Assembly (NCBI GenBank): GCA_038247245.1
Contig: JBBRVE010000070.1
Location: 1-16,381 of the forward strand
Direction: 5' to 3'
Source: JAPWJZ01 sp038247245
GTDB taxonomy: Bacteria; Pseudomonadota; Alphaproteobacteria; Micavibrionales; UBA2020
DNA: 16,381 nt
This document shows positions 1 through 6,700 of this stretch, piece after piece. The notes below the pieces were generated by a model that searched no databases, was not told where the DNA came from, and saw only the letters and a program-made list of their open reading frames with translations. Positions within the stretch are counted from its first letter, which is position 1, and every line of letters starts with the position of its first letter. Made by a program: the position numbers and the translations under genes.

Positions 1-20
1 ATCCCCGCGAAAGCGCGGAT
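1..20. repeat. Partial intergenic palindrome of the ATCCCCGCG type
   Basis: The first bases form a short hairpin: CCGCG at 5-9, loop AAAG, CGCGG at 14-18. The surrounding ATCCCC...GGAT wording matches dispersed intergenic palindromes common in proteobacteria, and a related copy lies at 8234-8253. The element is cut by the window edge. It lies downstream of the minus-strand membrane-protein gene and could stabilise or end that transcript, but no T-run is seen. The remaining bases to 69 hold nothing I recognise. Confidence 0.45.
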
Positions 21-69
21 CCCATGTGCTGTCTTGAGCCCTGCCAATCGCTCATTGCGGAGTATTAAA

Positions 70-741
70 TTAGTAAAACCAGTACATCATGACTAAGCTG
101 GGCACAAAGATGCCCTCTAAAATAATCGCTAAGCTGATCAACAAAGCCGTGTTTGCTTTCTTGATTGTTTTTATACCCAAAAATTTTAACGAAGCGCCAT
201 AATACATCATGCACACCAGCACGACTGCAAGCCAGTTTTCTCTGACGCTCTCAAAAATAGTGAACGCCACATAGTATGTGCTTGGCCAAGTATTTCCGCT
301 TTGTTCGAGAAAGTCACGAATCGGGCGGCTCACCAAAAAACTATATGTCAGGATGATAAATGTAATAGCAATGAAGCGTAAGTTAAATTTCTCAAGCCGT
401 CCTTCCAGCCGATAGAAGAAGCAAGCACTGGCAGCCAAGCATAGCGGCGATATAATAATCGAAAATAGGGGAGGAGCAACCAAGTTAGCTTGGTCAGCTG
501 CGGTGAATAAAAGGCTAGTGCATATAGGCACCAGCAACTCGATAACAAACAGCCCGTATAAAACTGTTCTTCCTGTTTTCCAGCGAGAAAGCTGCGTAAG
601 CGCAAGCATAATACAGACAAGAAACAGTGGTAAAATAATGCCGTCGCCGAATTTATAAGATTTGCCAATGATTATCACAGGCAAGATGGCGGTAAGTAAT
701 AATGTCCCGCTTACAAAAAAACTTTTCCAATCAATTTTCAT
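70..741 (-). CDS. Polytopic inner-membrane protein of unknown function
   Basis: Family not recognised. The 223-residue product has about seven hydrophobic segments, at roughly residues 8-26, 34-50, 58-80, 88-110, 121-138, 168-186 and 198-220, with short basic loops, so it is very probably an integral inner-membrane protein. No catalytic motif is visible. The ATG at 741 lies 8 nt after the stop of the upstream helicase gene, which suggests cotranscription. The ribosome-binding site is weak: GGGA sits about 11 nt upstream. The gene is clearly more AT-rich than its neighbours (about 43% GC in a sampled line, against GC-rich DNA around it), which could reflect transfer or simply membrane-protein codon bias. 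That it is a real gene is likely; its function is unknown. Confidence 0.72.
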   Translation of the reverse strand: MKIDWKSFFVSGTLLLTAILPVIIIGKSYKFGDGIILPLFLVCIMLALTQLSRWKTGRTVLYGLFVIELLVPICTSLLFTAADQANLVAPPLFSIIISPLCLAASACFFYRLEGRLEKFNLRFIAITFIILTYSFLVSRPIRDFLEQSGNTWPSTYYVAFTIFESVRENWLAVVLVCMMYYGASLKFLGIKTIKKANTALLISLAIILEGIFVPSLVMMYWFY

Positions 742-749
742 GGTAGCGG

Positions 750-3587
750 CTATCCCTGCTCTCTTAAAAACTCCCGCGTCATTTCAATCGACTCCTTGAG
801 GCCGATGCGCTGCACCTCGACGCCGTCGGGGAAGGCGGAGAGGAGGCGGGTGGGGAGTGCGCCATCGAGCATCACGAACACGCCTTTGTCATCGGCGCGG
901 CGGATGAGGCGGCCATAGGCCTGCTTGAGCTTGAACCGCGTCAGCATGTCATCAAGATCTTTGCCGAAATGGTTGCGGCGGGCCTTGTGCAATATGGTCG
1001 GACGCGGCCAAGGCACGCGGTCATAGACGACCAGGCGCAAACTGCGCCCCGGCACGTCGATGCCGTCGCGGGTTGCGTCAGTTCCCAATAAGCAGGCGTT
1101 TTCTTCCTCGCGGAAAATATCGATCAGGGTGCCGGTGTCCAGCGGGTCGATATGCTGCGCGTATAAATGCAGGCCGGATTCCTCCAGTGGCTGTGCGATT
1201 TTGTCGTACACGGCACGCAATCTTTGCACAGCGGTAAAGATGCCGAGCGCGCCGCCGCCCGAAGCCCTGAACAATTCGCGGAAGGCGGCCGCCGCTTCGC
1301 CGGGATTTTCTTTTTTGACATCGCCCACCACAATCACGCGCGTCTGTTGCGCGTAATCGAAGGGGGAAGGGACGTTGAACAGTTTTGCTGTTTCATTGGG
1401 CGCAAATACGGATGAGCCTGTGCGCGCCTTGGGGCTGATCCAACCCTCGCGGTCGTCCAGCGTGGTGTCGCGCAAGGTTGCCGATGTGATGACGATGCCA
1501 TGCGCGTGGGGCTTCAGGACTTCGGCGAATACCTTCGCGGGATCGACGTAATAGCGGTAATAACCGGCATCCGAATCCTTGCCGCCCTCGCGCGATACCT
1601 CCAGCCAGTCGACGAATTCGGGCTTGCCGTTATCCTGCACCGGATTGCGGAGCGCCATCAACATGCCGACCCATCCGCCGACTTCGTATTGCGCCCGGCG
1701 GTAGAGGCTGTTGCGGATGAAATGAATGCGCTCGCGGGCGGCGGAATCCAGCGCCTCCGCCTCGTCCTCCAGTTTTTTTTGCAACAGCGCGATCAGCTGG
1801 TTCATCGGCTTTTGCAGGCTGACCAGCTTTGCTTCCAAGGCGCGGGCGGCCTCCAGAAAGCCCGGTATCGGCGGCATGGCGGCGGTTTCCAGCGAATAAT
1901 ATCCGCCGTGTTCTTTCGTGCGCGCATAGACCTGCTCGCGGCAGACCAGCAGAAATTGCTCGGCGACGCCTTTCGGATTTTTCTCGCCCATGCGCTGCCG
2001 CCATTGCGGGCCGGGCAGGGATTTCGCGGCTTCCTGAATTTCCTCGACGAGTTTTATGCCCTCATCGTCGCCCGCCACGATATCCTCGATCCGGCGTTTC
2101 AACCCGCGCGCGCGGGTTTTCTGGCCGGTCTCCGACCCTAAAATCCAGCGGCGCAGGTCGGCCGTCCATTGCCCGTTCAACTGTGCGTCAAACGCGCTGT
2201 CGGCAGCCTCGAACAAATGGTGTCCTTCGTCGAAGATATAACGGCCCGGCAACACATCATCCGGCCCGCTGGATGCCGTCTGGTGCATCACCAGCGCGTG
2301 GTTGGCGATCACGATATCGGCGCGTTTCGATTTGCGGATGCTTTTTTCAACGAAGCATTTGTTGAAATGCGGGCAGGCGGAATAGATGCATTCGCCCCGC
2401 TTGTCGGCGAAGGCCGCCATGCGGCTCCAGCCCATCAAACCGGTCAGCCAGCCGGGGAAATCCTTGCCCATCAAATCGCCATCGGAAGTGACCGCCGCCC
2501 AGCGCGTCATCAATCCGAGCGCCATCGCGCTCAGGTCGTTGACGGCGGCGCCTTGTGATTGCGCGGCGTCTTCCAGGTTCAGCAGGCACAAATAATTCTC
2601 GCGCCCTTTGCGCGTCACCACCTTGCGGGCTTTTTCCACGGGGTCGTCGTAGAGTTTTTCAAGCTCCGCATCGACCTGACGCTGCAGGTTTCGCGTATAG
2701 GTCGATACCCAGACCGGCCCGCCGTTTTTTTCCGCCCATACCGTTGCGGGGGCGAGGTAGCCGAGCGTCTTGCCCGTGCCGGTGCCGGCCTCCGCCAAGA
2801 CCAGATGCGTTTCGCCCTCGTCGTCGCAGGGCTGGAACGCGCGGGACAGGGCGGTTGCGTAATCGCGCTGCTGCGGGCGGTCCTCCACGCTCGGGCGTTT
2901 GGTCAACTGGTGCAGGCGGTCTTCGACTTCGATCTTGTCCACACCAATATGCCCCGGCGCGGGTTCGGGCGCATGGATCGACCATTCGGGCAGCTTGTCC
3001 CATATCTTCACCGCCGCGCGCATTTCGCCGCGGCTGGGCGGTGTTTCATCGCGCCCCAATGCGGCCAGCACCACGGGCGTCCATGGCCAGCCGCCGTTGT
3101 TCTGCGGCACGGCGGGGCTGTTATCCCCCTCCAGCACGCTGCCCATGCGCCCCATTATGGCCGCGATACCGGCAGGATCGGATTTTTCGTTAGGCAGGTT
3201 ATTGGCAAGATCGGCCAGCAAATGCCGGATGGCATCGCGCAGGGCAAGGCACTGGTCTTCCGGCTCGTTCGGCTCCATCAGGCTGAGCGCCTTCATGATG
3301 CCGCGCGGCGTGGGAACGCAGAAACGCCCCGGATGGACGAAGGCGAACAGTTCCAGCACGTCATAGGCCGGAAACCGCTCCACCTGCAGCCGCCCCGCAA
3401 TCTGCGGGCCGTTGCACAGGATGGGCATGGTGCGGGCGCAAAGCGTTTTGGCCTCCGCATCCGTGATTTTCTTCAGCTCGCCATCCAGCGTCAGGCAATA
3501 CAGGCTCATGCCCGCCAGCGCCAATACGGGCGCTTTCGGGATCAAAGGGCGTTTGGTCGCCCGCTGTTCAACAACGGCCTGCGTCAT
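750..3587 (-). CDS. dinG: DinG/XPD-type ATP-dependent Fe-S DNA helicase
   Basis: Superfamily 2 helicase of the DinG/Rad3 group, expected to unwind DNA 5'-3', including R-loops and D-loops, in the cytoplasm. Numbered from the ATG at 3587 (945 residues), it has Walker A AGTGTGKT at about 267-274 and a DEGH box at 453-456. Four cysteines at about 334, 400, 405 and 411 are placed between them as expected for the [4Fe-4S] cluster, followed by IVIANHALVM. Motif VI QAYGRLIRR is at about 889-897. A TTG at 3599 would add four residues, but the ATG is preferred; neither start has a strong Shine-Dalgarno. At 945 residues it is longer than E. coli DinG (716): about 220 extra residues precede Walker A. 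The membrane-protein gene follows after 8 nt. The family call is sure; orthology to E. coli dinG is likely. Confidence 0.93.
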   Translation of the reverse strand: MTQAVVEQRATKRPLIPKAPVLALAGMSLYCLTLDGELKKITDAEAKTLCARTMPILCNGPQIAGRLQVERFPAYDVLELFAFVHPGRFCVPTPRGIMKALSLMEPNEPEDQCLALRDAIRHLLADLANNLPNEKSDPAGIAAIMGRMGSVLEGDNSPAVPQNNGGWPWTPVVLAALGRDETPPSRGEMRAAVKIWDKLPEWSIHAPEPAPGHIGVDKIEVEDRLHQLTKRPSVEDRPQQRDYATALSRAFQPCDDEGETHLVLAEAGTGTGKTLGYLAPATVWAEKNGGPVWVSTYTRNLQRQVDAELEKLYDDPVEKARKVVTRKGRENYLCLLNLEDAAQSQGAAVNDLSAMALGLMTRWAAVTSDGDLMGKDFPGWLTGLMGWSRMAAFADKRGECIYSACPHFNKCFVEKSIRKSKRADIVIANHALVMHQTASSGPDDVLPGRYIFDEGHHLFEAADSAFDAQLNGQWTADLRRWILGSETGQKTRARGLKRRIEDIVAGDDEGIKLVEEIQEAAKSLPGPQWRQRMGEKNPKGVAEQFLLVCREQVYARTKEHGGYYSLETAAMPPIPGFLEAARALEAKLVSLQKPMNQLIALLQKKLEDEAEALDSAARERIHFIRNSLYRRAQYEVGGWVGMLMALRNPVQDNGKPEFVDWLEVSREGGKDSDAGYYRYYVDPAKVFAEVLKPHAHGIVITSATLRDTTLDDREGWISPKARTGSSVFAPNETAKLFNVPSPFDYAQQTRVIVVGDVKKENPGEAAAAFRELFRASGGGALGIFTAVQRLRAVYDKIAQPLEESGLHLYAQHIDPLDTGTLIDIFREEENACLLGTDATRDGIDVPGRSLRLVVYDRVPWPRPTILHKARRNHFGKDLDDMLTRFKLKQAYGRLIRRADDKGVFVMLDGALPTRLLSAFPDGVEVQRIGLKESIEMTREFLREQG

Positions 3588-3618
3588 GGATTCTTTCAAA
3601 ACAGTTCTTGTTTTGTTT

Positions 3619-3636
3619 TACCCGAAACGGCGGGTA
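3619..3636. repeat. Short inverted repeat between the dinG-like gene and the next gene
   Basis: TACCCG at 3619-3624 and CGGGTA at 3631-3636 form a 6-bp stem with a 6-nt loop, in the 75-nt gap ahead of the helicase start. On the minus strand it lies after the stop of the 164-residue gene and before the helicase ATG. No T-run follows, so a terminator call is weak; it could be a protein-binding dyad or chance. Confidence 0.25.
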
Positions 3637-3662
3637 TCAGCCACTTTATTCGGCTGCAGTGC

Positions 3663-4157
3663 TCAGGCCGCAGGCGGCTTGAGCTTGGCGGCGAGGTCGG
3701 GGAAGGATTTCTCGATCCGGTCCCAACGCGCAGGATCGGCCTCGATGAATTCGCCGATTTTCTTGCCGGCATACTGGGTGATTTCGTCCGCGTAACGCTC
3801 GCGCACCAGATGCCATTGCTTGTTTGCTTCGTCGCCGGGGCCATAGGCATTGATATGGCCCTTCATGCGCGCCACATCAACCGAGGCCGCGATTTTTGCG
3901 AGGCGCTGGTATTCTTCGGAAATTTCGGGGTGCTTTGCCGCGACATCGTTGAAATATTCCGATGCCTTGCGCGCCTTGAAGGTGCCCAGTTCGATTGCGT
4001 CCTTCACTTTGCCGATGATCTCCGCCGTTTCCTGCTGGATGTTTTCGGTTTCACGGCGGAGGCGGGCGAGTTCTTTTTCACGGCTGCCCGTCATGCGGTC
4101 ATATATCTCTTTCGGGTAGTCTTTGACGGTTTTCAGGAAATCTTTGAGGCCGGCCAT
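3663..4157 (-). CDS. Small charged soluble protein of unknown function
   Basis: Family not recognised. The 164-residue product has no signal peptide and no membrane segment. It is rich in Lys, Glu, Arg and Ala. Residues about 22-60 (charged, with spaced hydrophobics) look helical and possibly coiled-coil, and the rest also reads as alpha-helical. The ATG at 4157 is preceded by GAAGGG about 7 nt upstream, a good ribosome-binding site. Further upstream is a near-consensus promoter, so the gene is probably well expressed. It is divergent from the M49 peptidase gene with a 155-nt shared regulatory region, and 75 nt upstream of the helicase. Nothing indicates its job. Confidence 0.8.
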   Translation of the reverse strand: MAGLKDFLKTVKDYPKEIYDRMTGSREKELARLRRETENIQQETAEIIGKVKDAIELGTFKARKASEYFNDVAAKHPEISEEYQRLAKIAASVDVARMKGHINAYGPGDEANKQWHLVRERYADEITQYAGKKIGEFIEADPARWDRIEKSFPDLAAKLKPPAA

Positions 4158-4202
4158 GGTTATGCCCTTCTTTTAAAACAATAATTTTCAAATTCTGGGT
4201 CT

Positions 4203-4230
4203 ATTATATGTGCTTGATACCGTTTTGCAA
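4203..4230 (-). promoter_or_regulatory. Sigma70-like promoter for the 164-residue gene
   Basis: Reading the minus strand, TTGCAA (4230-4225), a 16-nt spacer and a perfect TATAAT (4208-4203). The predicted start near 4196 leaves a leader of about 40 nt before the ATG at 4157, containing the GAAGGG ribosome-binding site. Confidence 0.72.
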
Positions 4231-4242
4231 TTTGTAATTTCA

Positions 4243-4272
4243 TTGACGAAATGCCCGGGAATCTGGTATTTA
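4243..4272 (+). promoter_or_regulatory. Candidate promoter for the M49 peptidase gene, with a GANTC site in the spacer
   Basis: TTGACG at 4243-4248, an 18-nt spacer and TATTTA at 4267-4272. The -10 box is a poor match, so the call is tentative. The spacer contains GAATC at 4259-4263, a GANTC methylation sequence. The AT-rich stretch from 4267 to 4300 offers other possible -10 boxes. The coding start at 4313 has AAGGA at 4300-4304. Confidence 0.4.
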
Positions 4273-4312
4273 ATTCCATAATATATTTTCCAGCATATTA
4301 AGGATTTCCCCC

Positions 4313-6106
4313 ATGACCGCACCCGATAAAAACTCCCCCAAGGCGCAATTCAACCGCGCCAGCCTCGGCGAAAACGGCGAGTTCACCTATGGCATCGGGC
4401 GCAAGCGGCTGGATGATATCGTGACGCAAAAAACCCGCACGCTTGATTTCACATTGCCCGATGCGGCGTTCGACCAGTTGTCGGAGCCGAACAAAAAGGC
4501 GCTCGCGCATCTGGTCAAGGCCGCCAACTTCCTCGACATCGTGTTCCTGAAGCAGGACCATCCCGACAACATCCGCGCCCGCGAGGTGCTGGAGAAGGCG
4601 GCAGCCGCAGGCGACAAGCGCGCCGAACAGTCGCTGGTGCTGTTCAACCTGCATAACGGCGTCGAAGGCCCCGATATGTATTCGCCAAAAACGAAACCGC
4701 TCCGCATTTTCAGCGACAAGAAAATCCAGCCGGGCAAGAATTTCTATCCGCAGGACATCACCAAAAAAGAACTCGCCGATTATATCGTCGCGAACCCCGA
4801 ACAGGCCTCCGCGCTATTGTCCAACAACACCGTCGTGCAGCGCGAGGGCAACCGCCTGAAAGCAGTTCCCTATTCCGTCGCCTTCCGCGAGGAAATGGAG
4901 GGCGCTGCGAAGGAATTGCTGCTGGCCGCCAAGGCAACCGACCATAAAGGCTTCGCCGAATATCTGCGTTGGCAGGCACAGGCGCTGGTGAACGACAGCG
5001 ACCCCGAAATGGCCTATACCGCCGATAAACTGTGGATCAGCAACCTTGAAGACAGCCCGCTTGAATTCACCATCGGCCGCGAAAACTATGAAGACCGCAT
5101 GAGTGCGGATGTGGCGTCCGAACCGCGCGTGAAAAAGGTGCTGGAGGAAAACGGCATCAAGGCGAAAGCGAAAGATTCCATCGGCACGCGCGTCGGCATC
5201 GTGAACAAGGACAGCTACGCCGAAATCGCCGATTACCGCAAGCATCTGGAGGCCTTCGCCGCCACCATGCCGCATACCAGCCAGTACAAGCAACAGACCG
5301 AAAGCGGCGGCGCGAAGATGACGTTTGCCGATGTCGATCTGGTCGCGATCACGGGCGATTACGCGGCCGTGCGCGGCGGCATCACGGTTGCGCAGAACCT
5401 GCCCAACTCCGACAAGCTTGCCGTTGAACTGAAAGAAGGCAGCCGTCTTGTATTCCACCGTCAGGTGCGCCAGGGCAGCGATCCGGCGGCGGAGAAAAAA
5501 TTCCTCGATGCCCTGATCGATCCCGGCCAGCATAAATGGTACGACAGCAACGCCGATTTCCTGTTTACGGTCGGCCATGAACTCGCCCATTCGCTCGGGC
5601 CCCGCGCGACCAAGGACGGCCGCGACAAATCGGGCAGCCTTGGCAAATACGGCGCGATGCTGGAGGAAAACAAGGCCGATGTGGCATCCATCGCCATGAC
5701 CGATTTCTTCGTGCAGATCGGCAAATTCACGGTCGAGCAGGCGAACACCATTTACCTGACCTGGGCCGCCAGCGAACTGCCGAACAAGCAGCCGTCGGAA
5801 GACGAAGCGCACCGCTCGCGTTCCATCATGCAGCTCAATTACTTCATCGAAAAAGGCGCCATCGAATTTGCCGCCGGCGGCAAGCTGAAGATCGTGCCCG
5901 AGAAAATGGGGCAGGCAGGCCGCGACATGACCGCCGAAGTCGTCCAGCTGCAACTGGATGGCGACGTCGCCCAGGCTGAAACATTCGTCAAGAAATACAC
6001 GGCCTGGAACCCCGCCCTGCAATACGCCGCAGACGAGAAAATGAACCTGAAGCCCAAGCTGTACCGCAAGGTGCACCAGCCGCTGCGCACGAAGCTGTCG
6101 GCGTAA
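4313..6106 (+). CDS. Zinc metallopeptidase related to dipeptidyl peptidase III (family M49)
   Basis: Probable cytosolic zinc peptidase of 597 residues; no signal peptide or membrane segment. The zinc motif HELAH is at 422-426, and the downstream EENKAD block at 451-456 would give the third ligand, Glu452. These sit in the same order as HEXXXH and EEXXAE of dipeptidyl peptidase III, but with a pentapeptide instead of a hexapeptide and only about 30 residues between the two motifs. Upstream, the DYAAVRGGITVAQNLPNSD segment resembles the region before the zinc site in bacterial M49-like proteins. The first 300 residues are not recognised. The start is set by AAGGA 8 nt ahead of the ATG. It probably removes dipeptides from short peptides; the substrate is unknown. 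A structured palindrome lies just after the stop. Confidence 0.82.
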   Translation: MTAPDKNSPKAQFNRASLGENGEFTYGIGRKRLDDIVTQKTRTLDFTLPDAAFDQLSEPNKKALAHLVKAANFLDIVFLKQDHPDNIRAREVLEKAAAAGDKRAEQSLVLFNLHNGVEGPDMYSPKTKPLRIFSDKKIQPGKNFYPQDITKKELADYIVANPEQASALLSNNTVVQREGNRLKAVPYSVAFREEMEGAAKELLLAAKATDHKGFAEYLRWQAQALVNDSDPEMAYTADKLWISNLEDSPLEFTIGRENYEDRMSADVASEPRVKKVLEENGIKAKAKDSIGTRVGIVNKDSYAEIADYRKHLEAFAATMPHTSQYKQQTESGGAKMTFADVDLVAITGDYAAVRGGITVAQNLPNSDKLAVELKEGSRLVFHRQVRQGSDPAAEKKFLDALIDPGQHKWYDSNADFLFTVGHELAHSLGPRATKDGRDKSGSLGKYGAMLEENKADVASIAMTDFFVQIGKFTVEQANTIYLTWAASELPNKQPSEDEAHRSRSIMQLNYFIEKGAIEFAAGGKLKIVPEKMGQAGRDMTAEVVQLQLDGDVAQAETFVKKYTAWNPALQYAADEKMNLKPKLYRKVHQPLRTKLSA

Positions 6107-6125
6107 GCTTTCTATACCCTTTCCC

Positions 6126-6191
6126 GCTCTAATCCCCTCTCCCGCGCTGGCGGGAGAGGGGGCAGTCGGAAGGCTGCGAGGGGGTTAGAGC
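6126..6191 (+). repeat. Structured palindromic intergenic element (possible terminator or dispersed repeat)
   Basis: Outer arms GCTCTAA (6126-6132) and TTAGAGC (6185-6191) enclose two hairpins. The first is a perfect 12-bp stem, 6134-6145 with 6150-6161, around loop GCTG. The second is GCAGTC (6162-6167) with GGCTGC (6172-6177), including one G-U pair, around a GGAA tetraloop. Alternatively 6126-6139 pairs with 6178-6191 over 14 bp with one U-G pair, which excludes the first hairpin. It lies 20 nt after the peptidase stop. The CCCTCTCCCGC wording resembles dispersed palindromic repeats seen in many GC-rich genomes. It could end or protect the upstream transcript; there is no T-run. Confidence 0.7.
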
Positions 6192-6211
6192 TTGCCTTAA
6201 CCCTTTGTTTT

Positions 6212-6238
6212 CTGTACCTTCGCCTTGAATAAGTACAG
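6212..6238 (+). promoter_or_regulatory. Dyad overlapping the ribosome-binding site of the GNAT gene
   Basis: CTGTAC (6212-6217) and GTACAG (6233-6238) form an inverted repeat with centres 21 nt apart, about two helical turns. The right arm overlaps the only candidate ribosome-binding site, CAGGG at 6236-6240. It could be an operator or an RNA hairpin that masks the start, but a 6-bp dyad can also arise by chance. Confidence 0.25.
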
Positions 6239-6249
6239 GGCGTTCAAAT

Positions 6250-6681
6250 ATGCAGCTTAAATGTTTTCCCGTGACGTCACCCGAGGACCTCGCCGCCTGT
6301 ATGGAGATCCGCAAGGTCGCCTTCGTGTCGGAACAGAATGTCCCCGCCGACCTTGAATCCGACGGTCTTGACCCGTCCGCCCGCCAGTTCGGCGTGCGTG
6401 CCGAAGGGGCGCTGATCGGCACCTGCCGCGTCCGCCTGATCGGCTCCGCCGCGAAAATCGAGCGTGTGGCCATCATCAAGGATTTCCGCGGGCAGGGCGT
6501 GGGCCGCGTTTTGATGAAATATATCTTGAACGAACTGCGCAAAAACGGCGATATTCAGCTGTTCAAGCTGGCTTCGCAGGCCTATGCCGTGCCGTTCTAC
6601 GAAAAGCTGGGCTTCCGCACGCGCGGGCACGAATATCTCGAAGCCGGCATCCCGCATTACGATATGGTGCTGGAAAAGTAA
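6250..6681 (+). CDS. GNAT-family N-acetyltransferase (ElaA-like)
   Basis: 143 residues, the usual size for a single GNAT domain. It transfers an acetyl group from acetyl-CoA to an amine of an unknown substrate. Residues 20-40 carry the IRKVAFVSEQNVP signature, similar to the start of ElaA-type acetyltransferases. Residues 72-85 hold the acetyl-CoA-binding turn, with V73 on the strand and RGQGVG at 80-85. The later QAYAVPFYEKLGF segment is the typical GNAT motif B. No signal peptide. The ATG at 6250 has a modest ribosome-binding site (CAGGG, 9 nt away). lysS begins 19 nt after the stop, so the two are probably cotranscribed; a functional link is possible but unproven. Confidence 0.88.
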   Translation: MQLKCFPVTSPEDLAACMEIRKVAFVSEQNVPADLESDGLDPSARQFGVRAEGALIGTCRVRLIGSAAKIERVAIIKDFRGQGVGRVLMKYILNELRKNGDIQLFKLASQAYAVPFYEKLGFRTRGHEYLEAGIPHYDMVLEK

Positions 6682-6700
6682 TTTTTAAAAGGAAACGATC

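Noticed and set aside
2559..4184. Long plus-strand open frame (541 codons) opposite the helicase and the 164-residue gene
   Set aside because: It spans two well-supported minus-strand genes and their gap; long antisense frames are expected in GC-rich codons, and the translation shows no family signature.
4200..4312. Riboswitch or small RNA ahead of the peptidase gene
   Set aside because: The region is AT-rich with two divergent promoters and no long stem or known motif.
4814..6076. Minus-strand open frame (420 codons) opposite the M49 peptidase
   Set aside because: The plus strand has the zinc motif and a good ribosome-binding site; the antisense translation is His/Phe/Gly-rich, typical of a shadow frame.
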